NCBI RefSeq assembly: GCF_964186625.1
Contig: NZ_OZ075110.1
Location: 124,001-188,000, forward strand
Direction of reading: 5' to 3'
Origin: Asticcacaulis sp. MM231
GTDB lineage: Bacteria > Pseudomonadota > Alphaproteobacteria > Caulobacterales > Caulobacteraceae
Length of the DNA stretch: 64,000 nucleotides
This document shows positions 57,330-64,000 of this stretch, piece after piece. Each line of letters starts with the position of its first letter. Position 1 is the first letter of the stretch. The notes under the pieces are model-generated. The model saw only the letters and a program-made list of their open reading frames with translations. It was not told the DNA's origin and made no database searches. The position numbers were made by a program, and so were the translations under genes.

Positions 57330-60300
57330 TTAGTAAGCGAAGTTAAGACCGAACTCGATACGACGATCCGATTCATAGTAATTACGCGGGTAGAACTTGC
57401 CCGGTTTTATCTCCATATCGCTTCTTGCTACCTCGTTTGTCAGGTTACTGGCCTGCACGGAAATCCGAATGCGGTCGCTGACCTTGTAGTTGGCGCCGAA
57501 ATCGAGCTGACCGTAATCACGCCCATAGAGCGGCAGGTTATAGTGGATGGTCTCACAATGGCCCTCAGTATCCGAACAGTAGGTGTAGCCACTGCCGACC
57601 GTGCCTGTTCCGTTGGTATTGGTGCCCATCAGGAAACGACTGCGCCAGTTATAGGCCAATCCGACATACAAAGGCCCCTTCGAATACATCAGATTCAGAT
57701 TGTAGGTGTAACGCGACAGACCCACGACGGGCAGAGCGGAGAAGCGGTTGCCATCCAGATCATACGCTTTCGGCGCCGGGTTGCGGCTTTCAATATAGGT
57801 GAAGTTGGCATCGATTCCGAAACCGCTCCAGAAGCCGGGAAGGCTGTCAAAGAAGGTGCGACCGCCAAATTCAAAACCCTTGATCGTTGCGTTTTCATCG
57901 GCGTTTGTCGCCTGACTGGTCGTCAGGGTTGACACGCCCGAAACAGCCGTGCCGTCCGTTTTGGTGAAGTCGTAAGGGAAGGGAACGACCGAGTCACCGA
58001 AGACAATCAGATCTTTGAGATCCTTATGGAAGAAGGCGAGATGGGCCGTCGTGCTCCAGCTTTTGTACCACTCCAGCGAAAGATCAAAGTTTGTGGCGAT
58101 CGTGGGCTTCAGCGTCGTGTTGCCAATACTGGCCGTCACGCGGTCGAAGATCGGCTTGAAGACGTGGTTCACCTCTCCGCCAGGGGTCGATTCGGTATAG
58201 TTGTTACCGTTCAGCTGCGTGGTGACCGATCCATTGCCCGCGACCGTGATGTCCGAGAAGGATGGACGCGACATGGTCTGGTTGGCCGCCAGGCGAACAA
58301 AGAAGGTGTCGGACGGCTTGAAGTTGATGTTGAACGCCGGCAGAGCGCGCGCATCTTCACTTTCGTCGACGCGATTTTGTACATCTTCTGACAGATGCAC
58401 GGCGCGCGGCGTCAAGGTGCCTGTCGGATCAGCCTGGAAGTCGGCATTGGCATCGGCCTGATTCATATAGAAATCACTTTGCGCAAAGACAAAGTTGCCG
58501 CTCGCCTCGGTAGAGGTCTTAGTATAACGGATACCGACATTACCCGTATAGGGCACGCCGAAAAGTCCCGTCTCGCTGCCGAACTTGGCCATAAGATAGA
58601 CCGACTCCGTTTTCACCGCCGTGCGCGACCCACCATGCTTGTGTTGCACAACTTGTTCAGGCGTCACCGGCACGACCGTACCGTCGGCCAGGGTTATGGT
58701 GTTACTGTAGCCATAGGTATTCATGATGTACGCGAAGTCATTGGACTTCAGAAGATCAGACGACGGCACATAGAAAACGCCCGGAACGGGCACGTCATTA
58801 TGGAAGAAATTATCGAAGCCATAATATTCGCTGTCTTCCGCTGGGCCATCGGACAAATGGGTTACAGGCGATCCATTCCAGCCCGCCCCCAAGGACGCCC
58901 AGTAGGTGCCATCATAATTGTCGTGCTCGACCCGGTTGGCTTCACGAACGCCCATGCTGATCGTCTTGAAGAAGCCATCCCCCAGTTCGTAATCAGCATC
59001 GAGATTGGCAGCCACCATCGTGGCGTGATTGTTGGTCGGGCGCCAACTGATCTGACTCCATTGATAGCTGGCAGGGGAGGTCAGGGACTGAGAATTATCG
59101 ATCAGGAACTTGGGCGTATCGCCACTCAGATCGACGCTGAAGCCTGTGACGGGCACAGACAGACCTGCCGACATACCGGTGGATTTCGCCGACGAATCGA
59201 CAAACTGCAAAGCGCCGCGCGCACGCAGACGATCGCCCGTCCAGGTAAAGCCCTGGCTGAAGTCGCGGGTGATATTATCCGTCGTCGAGAAACCCCGACT
59301 GCTGCCGGCAGATGAGTTTGCGACCGCACAGCTGGGAGGCGACGCACCCCAATCCAGACTGGTGGCCTGTTGACCATAGGGCGCGTTACAATCGACCTGC
59401 TGATCTTCGCTAAGCCAGCCCTGGCCAACGGTAGAGCCAGCGCTGCCGTCGTTAAAGGAGGCATTCGACATGTGATCGGCCGTGACCAGAACGCCGTTTT
59501 CGTCAAAGGTGGCGTCGCCGGAGGTCGGCATGAGGCGATCGCTCGACAGCCAGGCGCTCGTGCCGTTGTTGTTGCTGGTGTAGTGGGTCTGGAAGAAGGT
59601 CTGGAAAATCACCAGATGATCATTCGGCCTCCACTGGAAGGCTTCATAAAGCCCCGTGCGCTCGCGCTCAAAGTGATCGTCGCCCCAGCCGAAACCCGCC
59701 GGCATGTAGCGGTCCTCGCCCTGGTAGAGCTTCTTGTAGTAGGGCTCGACGCTGAGATGGCCCGTCTGGGACAGGAATTTCGAATAGGCCACATCGACCA
59801 GGAAACCCATTTCGCCGACCGGGGTGTCGAAACGCTTGGTGACAAGGGCTGAAATCGACGGCGAGGACCGCCCGACCAGGTCCCCCTTGCTGAGCCCGAC
59901 TGACCCCTCAAACGCCGGCTTTTTGTAGTCAAACGGCATCTTGGTGCGCAGGTCGATGGAGCCGCCCGTTCCGCCTTCGATCAGGTCAACACGCGTCGCC
60001 TTGTAGACGTCAACCGCAGCCATCAGTTCCGGCGTAACCTCGCCCCACATCAATCCGGAACCGCCATTGGCGGAAAAGACTTCGCGACCATTGAGCATGC
60101 TGCTGGGATTTGACAGGCCGCGAATCTGAATACCCGAGCCTTCTACCTGGAAGGAATCGCCAGACCCATTGAAGCGGCTCATGGTGACGCCCGGAATGCG
60201 CGCCAGCACCTCAGTGATCGAATTGTCCGGCAAACGGCCGGCTTCGTCGGCCACCACAGAATCGATCATGGTGTCGGATTTTTTCTTCAACTCGGTGGCG

Positions 60301-60476
60301 CTTTGCAGCGCCTTGCGGCGGGCCGTAACGACGACAACCGTATCATCGCGCTTTGCAGTGGCGTCCGTCGTGGTCTCCGAGGGTGCCTCCTGCGCCTGAG
60401 CGGACGCTGCGAACGTCACCAGCGTCAGGGCGGAAACGCCCACGCTCAGCCAAAGCTTCAATCTCGCTTGTTTCAT
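57330..60476 (-). CDS. TonB-dependent receptor of the polysaccharide/halogenase locus
   Basis: 1048 residues with a signal peptide (MKQARLKLWLSVGVSALTLV to ASAQA), an N-terminal TonB-box-like DDTVVVVTARRKALQSATELKKKSDTMIDSVVADEAGRLPDNSITEVLARIPGV, plug motifs IQIRGLSNPSSMLNGREVFSANGGS and VDVYKATRVDLIEGGTGGSIDLRT, and a long barrel ending FGLNFAY (terminal aromatic). It belongs to the large 'CadA/oar-like' receptors that import oligosaccharides in Caulobacterales and Xanthomonads. As the first gene of a 17-kb co-directional locus it most likely imports oligosaccharides released by the exported glycosidases. The start is 95 bp upstream of the halogenase 3 GTG. Confidence 0.92.
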   Translation of the reverse strand: MKQARLKLWLSVGVSALTLVTFAASAQAQEAPSETTTDATAKRDDTVVVVTARRKALQSATELKKKSDTMIDSVVADEAGRLPDNSITEVLARIPGVTMSRFNGSGDSFQVEGSGIQIRGLSNPSSMLNGREVFSANGGSGLMWGEVTPELMAAVDVYKATRVDLIEGGTGGSIDLRTKMPFDYKKPAFEGSVGLSKGDLVGRSSPSISALVTKRFDTPVGEMGFLVDVAYSKFLSQTGHLSVEPYYKKLYQGEDRYMPAGFGWGDDHFERERTGLYEAFQWRPNDHLVIFQTFFQTHYTSNNNGTSAWLSSDRLMPTSGDATFDENGVLVTADHMSNASFNDGSAGSTVGQGWLSEDQQVDCNAPYGQQATSLDWGASPPSCAVANSSAGSSRGFSTTDNITRDFSQGFTWTGDRLRARGALQFVDSSAKSTGMSAGLSVPVTGFSVDLSGDTPKFLIDNSQSLTSPASYQWSQISWRPTNNHATMVAANLDADYELGDGFFKTISMGVREANRVEHDNYDGTYWASLGAGWNGSPVTHLSDGPAEDSEYYGFDNFFHNDVPVPGVFYVPSSDLLKSNDFAYIMNTYGYSNTITLADGTVVPVTPEQVVQHKHGGSRTAVKTESVYLMAKFGSETGLFGVPYTGNVGIRYTKTSTEASGNFVFAQSDFYMNQADANADFQADPTGTLTPRAVHLSEDVQNRVDESEDARALPAFNINFKPSDTFFVRLAANQTMSRPSFSDITVAGNGSVTTQLNGNNYTESTPGGEVNHVFKPIFDRVTASIGNTTLKPTIATNFDLSLEWYKSWSTTAHLAFFHKDLKDLIVFGDSVVPFPYDFTKTDGTAVSGVSTLTTSQATNADENATIKGFEFGGRTFFDSLPGFWSGFGIDANFTYIESRNPAPKAYDLDGNRFSALPVVGLSRYTYNLNLMYSKGPLYVGLAYNWRSRFLMGTNTNGTGTVGSGYTYCSDTEGHCETIHYNLPLYGRDYGQLDFGANYKVSDRIRISVQASNLTNEVARSDMEIKPGKFYPRNYYESDRRIEFGLNFAY

Positions 60477-60826
60477 GCCTGTTTCCTCATGTTCGGGACT
60501 GACGCCGATCGTCGACCCGTTATTCGTTATCGCGGCACAAAAGCTGTCCGCTTATTGTAGGATAATAGCCACTGATGACCGGAACAATTCAATAATAAAA
60601 TGATGTTTCATATTCAAAATGAAAGACTGTTGCGTCTTAGACACAAAATGGTAGGAATTTGGCAAGCTTTTGGACCAATATGCCACAATGCGTTCGGCTT
60701 GAGGGGCAGGCGTTCCTGATTGTAACATTTACGGGAACTGCCATAAGTAAATTATATTTTTATTTGTAAATTGCAAGGGCACTCTTAAGCCGGAAGAGTC
60801 TCGGCTTTGCTGCGCGATAGCCTATC

Positions 60827-60860
60827 AAAAAGGCCCCCTCGCGCTCGGACAAGGGGGCCA
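60827..60860 (-). terminator. Minus-strand rho-independent terminator in the leader region
   Basis: On the minus strand GGCCCCCT (60859-60852), a 12-nt loop and AGGGGGCC (60839-60832) are followed by TTTTT. It is a strong canonical terminator, but no gene precedes it on that strand within about 200 bp, and it lies about 350 bp upstream of the receptor start. Confidence 0.85.
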
Positions 60861-61046
60861 AAATGCAACTCGAGGCCAACCAGGGAGTATAAAACCTCGA
60901 CGACATACTCATATCGCCTGATATGGTTACCGTAGACATTGGAAAAAATCAAATATAAAATACTATTTTGTTTATAAAAATTAGACATACTTTCGATTAA
61001 ATTATATTGCCCCTGCCGGACCCCGAAATTGACATGGTTTTTTATA

Positions 61047-61059
61047 TATGATGTTCATA
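61047..61059. promoter_or_regulatory. Candidate operator upstream of IclR-type gene
   Basis: TATGATGTTCATA, a dyad of 5-bp arms around TGT, just downstream of TTGACA (61029-61034). It shares TGATGTT(T)CATA with 60601-60612 upstream of the TonB receptor, as expected for one regulator acting on both divergent promoters. Confidence 0.5.
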
Positions 61060-61146
61060 GGATGACCTCTTAATAACACTCTGGTCGTTTTGGTCAGGCG
61101 ATCACCCATCGCCTACCGGGATCAGGACCGCAGCCCGAGACCAAAA

Positions 61147-61992
61147 ATGACGAATGGCGCGAAAAGCTCGACCATGGCACGACGTACGGCCGAAACCGAT
61201 GACGCTGAAGAGGCCGGCGATGCCCGTTATCGTGCGCCGGCGCTTGAAAAGGGGCTCGATATCATCGAACTGCTTGCGGCGGCGGCGCGTCCCATGCCCC
61301 CGAAGCAGATCTCCGAGCAGTTGAACAAATCGGTCAGCGAGTTGTTTCGCATGGTTCAGGTGCTTGAAAACCGCGGTTACGTCGCCATGGCTGAAAACCA
61401 AAGTGGCTATGAGCTGACAAACAAGCTGTTTTCACTGGGCATGTCACGCGGCATCAGTAAAAACCTCCTCGATCACGCCATGCCAGCCATGCGCTCTCTC
61501 GCGGAGAATATCCTTCAAGCCTGCCATATCGTTGTCGCCTCGGATGAGCAGATTGTCGTGGTGGGGCAGATGGACGCGCCGTCCATTCCCAGTTTTCATA
61601 TCCGGGTAGGTTTCCGGCAGAATATTACCGGGACGGCAGCAGGCGCCGTATTGTACGCCTTCCAGCGGCCCAAGGTGCGTGACGCATGGCGGGCCGCTCT
61701 GCAGCCAACGGTCACTGAACCTGAGTGGGAAGCCTTCGAGGATCAGGCGTATTGCGCCCGCGCCAAGGGGGTTCTGGTGGCTCCGAGCCTCTACGCCGAC
61801 AGCATCACGGATATTTCGTGCCCGGTCTTCAGCGACCGCGGCGTGCTGGCGGTGATGACAGTCCCGCACATCAAAAGTAAACTCAGCGTAAGTCTTGAGG
61901 AATGCGCCGCCACCCTGATCGAGACGGTATCTGGCCTGTCAAAGGCTTTAGGCGCGCCCGAGTCGCTCATCGACGTCAGCCAATTTCGGTGA
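61147..61992 (+). CDS. IclR-family transcriptional regulator
   Basis: 281 residues from ATG 61147 (MTNGAKSSTMARRTAETDD); an alternative ATG at 61174 is possible. A winged helix-turn-helix (about residues 25-85: YRAPALEKGLDIIELLAAAARPMPPKQISEQLNKSVSELFRMVQVLENRGYV) is followed by the IclR effector domain (about 105-270: LRS.., GVLVAPSLYADSITDISCPVFSDRGVLAVMTVP). The effector domain binds small molecules, often sugar or aromatic acid derivatives. It is the natural regulator of the divergent receptor-halogenase-glycosidase locus. Its 3' end overlaps the convergent kinase gene by 45 bp. Confidence 0.9.
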   Translation: MTNGAKSSTMARRTAETDDAEEAGDARYRAPALEKGLDIIELLAAAARPMPPKQISEQLNKSVSELFRMVQVLENRGYVAMAENQSGYELTNKLFSLGMSRGISKNLLDHAMPAMRSLAENILQACHIVVASDEQIVVVGQMDAPSIPSFHIRVGFRQNITGTAAGAVLYAFQRPKVRDAWRAALQPTVTEPEWEAFEDQAYCARAKGVLVAPSLYADSITDISCPVFSDRGVLAVMTVPHIKSKLSVSLEECAATLIETVSGLSKALGAPESLIDVSQFR

Positions 61993-63175
61993 CGTCGGAA
62001 GGGTAAAGACAAAGACCGCGCTCCACGTGTCCTGTGCGCCGAGAAAGAGCAGGTCGCCGCCATGCGCCAGGGCGATTTGCCGCGCCAGATTCAGTCCCGT
62101 CCCCGTACCGTTCGGCTTGGTCGTGACAAAGGCATGAAACATCTGATCGATAAGCGTTTCCGGCACGCCGCAACCCTGATCGGCAATGACAATGCGAATA
62201 TCCTTAATGTCGCTTTCCAATGCTATGCGAATGAGACCGCCGCCGGACAGGGAGTCCGCGGCCTCGGCGGCATTGGTCAGGACATTGAGCAGCGCCTGGA
62301 TAAGAAGGGTTTCATCGACATCAAGCTGTGGATCATCCGGCGGCAGATCGAGTTCGATGGATACCCTTTTGGCGGCCTCACTCTGCTGGAAGACCAGAAC
62401 CACATTGCCAAGCAAGGCTCCCAGCGCGACCGGCCGGCGTACGGGTTCAGGCAATCTCGCCATGGAGCGATAGGCCTCGACAAAACGCGCCAAGCCGCCT
62501 GCGCGTTCCGACAATAAGGTCAAGGCGTCGCGCGCGTCGCGCGACGCCGGCGACGTTTCATCCTGCAGATAGTCGCGCGCGATTCCGGCCAGAATTCGCC
62601 ACCGGAGTCAGCGAATTCATAATTTCATGGCTGAGCACCCTGAGCAGGTCGCGCAGGGCTGTGGCCTCCGCCATGCGGATTTCGGACTGGATGTCGGTCA
62701 AGCTGATAAGTCGGATGGTATAGTGCGCGGTGATGAAGTCACTAATGCCGACCGCATAGGTCCGGCCAAACAGGGTCAGCGAACCCGGCATTCCCGGATC
62801 TGTCCGGGTGACGGACGCGATAAGGCTTTGTGGCGGATCGGCAATCAGGTCATCCGTGCGGAAGAGACTGCGCGCCGCCCGATTGACCGCCTGCAAACCT
62901 TCTGCGGCACTGAACCTGAGAAGCGGCAGGGGCACCTGATCGATCAGCACCGTCAGAGGCTCCGTGCGGTCATGCCGGACGACGTTCAGGACCGGCGGAT
63001 CCGGCAAGGTCTGGGACTGGAGGCTCATCAGGCATGCCAGACAGCCCGCGGCGATGAGAACGCCGAACGCTGCATTGCCCCAAAGCTGGTTTTGGAGCGC
63101 GTTGGTCACAAGGGCGGACGCGCCTATGAGACCCGCCACAGTGACCAGAAAGGATAGGCGTGACTTAAAGGCCAT
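61948..63175 (-). pseudogene. NtrY-like sensor histidine kinase, frameshifted
   Basis: Two frames together make one kinase. The first (63175 to about 62600) has two membrane helices (about 9-28 and 36-52), a PAS-like segment and the H-box LRVLSHEIMNSLTPVANS with the phosphoaccepting His. The second (about 62600 to 61948) has the rest of the dimerisation region (GIARDYLQDET...LTLLSERAGGL), the N-box NVLTNAAEAAD, DQGCGVP and GTGTGLNLARQ ATP-lid motifs. The join near 62597-62605 needs a one-base shift (total length is one more than a multiple of three). All catalytic motifs survive, so a sequencing error is possible. Its 5' end overlaps the upstream AAA+ regulator by 11 nt. Confidence 0.8.
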
Positions 63176-64000
63176 GCCTGGCCATCCGACGATATAAGGT
63201 CTGACGCGTCAGACCAAGTTCCATGGCCGCTTTGGAAATATTGAAATTGTGGCGGCTCAGCGCCTCTTCAATGACGAGCCTTTCCGTACGTTCGAGATTG
63301 AGCCCCAGGTCCGGTGTGGCTGTGCCGCTTGGCAGATCAAGATCCGCCGCCGTCGCCACCGGTCCATCACAGGCTACAAGCGCGCGCTCCACAACGCGTC
63401 GCAAGGCATGCAGGTTATCCGGCCAGGCGTATCCGCGCAAAGCGATGATGGCATCCGGCGCCAGGCTTCGGGCGCCCAGCCCCTGCCGCAGGGCGAAAAC
63501 CCTGGCGAAATGATGGGAAAGCAGGTCTATGTCATGGCCCCGATCACGTAGCGGCGGCAGCACCATTTCAAGTGTGCTCAGCGCATAAAGCAGGGCTTTT
63601 TGAAGGCCTATCTCCATATGGTGCCGGCTGGTCGTTGCTACAAAGCGGGTATTACGCCGGCTGGCGTCGGCAAGCGCAGCCAGCAGGGCCTGTGTAAGGT
63701 CAGGGGCAAGACCATCGATATCCTCAAGCACCAAGGTCGCGTTCGTAATATTGGCCAGATCAGACACATCAGCAAGCGTGAGGCTCGCCGCCTGCAGGAT
63801 CTTCACGTCCGAGCGAAGCGACTGGCGGTGGAGCGCCTGAGCCACCAGGCTCTTTCCCGTTCCGCTCTCGCCCATCAGAAGAACCGAGGCTGTCAGGGGC
63901 GCGTATTTCGTGATCAGTTCTCGCGTGCGCACCAAAGCATCACACGCCCCGACGATCACGCCAGCGTCAAGCGTTGCAAGCCCGTCCGCAAGTTCGGGAG
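63165..64000 (-). CDS. NtrC-like AAA+ response regulator lacking GAFTGA (5' end outside window)
   Basis: About 278 codons are visible; the frame continues past the right edge. The AAA+ domain shows Walker A GESGTGKS, Walker B-type LVLEDIDG, the sensor region LPPLRDRGHDIDLL, and a C-terminal Fis-type helix-turn-helix (ALSRHNFNISKAAMELGLTRQTLYRRMARHGL). The region between Walker A and B is short (ILQAASLTLADVSDLANITNA) and has no GAFTGA loop, which sigma54 activators need. It pairs with the downstream NtrY-like kinase (11-nt overlap). Any receiver domain would lie outside the window. It may therefore regulate sigma70 promoters, like other GAFTGA-less relatives. Confidence 0.85.
   Translation of the reverse strand, partial: PELADGLATLDAGVIVGACDALVRTRELITKYAPLTASVLLMGESGTGKSLVAQALHRQSLRSDVKILQAASLTLADVSDLANITNATLVLEDIDGLAPDLTQALLAALADASRRNTRFVATTSRHHMEIGLQKALLYALSTLEMVLPPLRDRGHDIDLLSHHFARVFALRQGLGARSLAPDAIIALRGYAWPDNLHALRRVVERALVACDGPVATAADLDLPSGTATPDLGLNLERTERLVIEEALSRHNFNISKAAMELGLTRQTLYRRMARHGL

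Larger units (their letters stand above)
60477..61146. other. Long divergent regulatory region of the polysaccharide locus
   Basis: 670 bp without a convincing gene, between the receptor (minus) and the IclR-type gene (plus). It holds TTTCATATTCAAAATGAAA-type dyad halves (60606-60624), a strong minus-strand terminator (60827-60860) and the dyad at 61047-61059. A TTGACA hexamer at 61029-61034 could be the -35 of the IclR gene. The terminator implies a short minus-strand transcript (leader or small RNA) ending at about 60827, ahead of the receptor gene. Confidence 0.6.

Noticed and set aside
52658..60476. Halogenated natural-product biosynthetic cluster
   Set aside because: No NRPS, PKS, flavin reductase or tailoring genes; neighbours are glycosidases and a TonB receptor.
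60785..60988. 67-codon minus-strand frame upstream of the TonB receptor
   Set aside because: It reads straight through a strong terminator hairpin and has no motif; the RNA structure explains the region better.

Overview
The window looks like a chromosome segment of a free-living alphaproteobacterium, most likely order Caulobacterales (Asticcacaulis- or Brevundimonas-like). This is inferred from gene style and not from a marker gene: very large TonB-dependent receptors, flavin-dependent halogenases beside TonB receptors, a plant-polysaccharide operon, moderate-to-high GC and dense ATGA-overlapping operons. No rRNA, tRNA or CRISPR array was seen.

Layout. (1) 1-2.7 kb: the end of a type II secretion / type IV pilus-like operon (two pseudopilins, a GspL/PilN-like and a GspM-like protein, all coupled by 4-nt ATGA overlaps), with a divergent TolA/TonB-like gene. 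(2) 2.8-4.3 kb: an intact 1498-bp IS5-family element with CTAG target duplication, carrying a translationally coupled passenger gene. (3) 4.5-27.3 kb: an accessory island of secreted Rhs/YD-repeat polymorphic-toxin genes in two loci. Each locus has a hybrid protein with a signal peptide, a short YD stretch and a long Ig-like repeat stalk, plus one or two secreted Rhs proteins and a small putative immunity gene. A Tn3-family transposon (12402-17212) with a PadR/membrane-protein cargo sits between the loci and truncates a small secreted gene. (4) 27.6-31.3 kb: a toxin-antitoxin and debris zone: mazEF, a WGR-domain fragment, hipBA with a frameshifted hipB, and a broken IS5 transposase. (5) 31.3-40.5 kb: a large TonB receptor, then an iron-uptake cluster (DUF2271, DUF4198, siderophore receptor, PiuC-type hydroxylase) with Fur-box-like sites, and a convergent alpha/beta hydrolase. 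(6) 40.8-43 kb: a chemoreceptor. (7) 43.3-60.5 kb: a co-directional 17-kb locus reading TonB receptor, three flavin-dependent halogenases, GH2, GH29, GH42, GH39, GH5. (8) 61.1-64 kb: an IclR-type regulator, convergent with a frameshifted NtrY-like sensor kinase that follows an NtrC-like AAA+ regulator running off the window.

How it works together. The 43-60 kb locus reads as uptake and depolymerisation of a branched plant hemicellulose, best matching fucosylated galacto-xyloglucan: an endo-glucanase, a xylosidase-like GH39, two beta-galactosidases, an alpha-L-fucosidase and an outer-membrane importer. The IclR gene upstream is the natural regulator candidate. The three halogenases inside it are the most unusual element; their substrate is unknown. 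The Rhs island looks like a surface-displayed or secreted interbacterial toxin system with unusual Ig-stalk partner proteins. Several frameshifts (hipB, the kinase, one Rhs C-terminus, a truncated secreted gene) are either real decay or sequencing errors and are reported separately.
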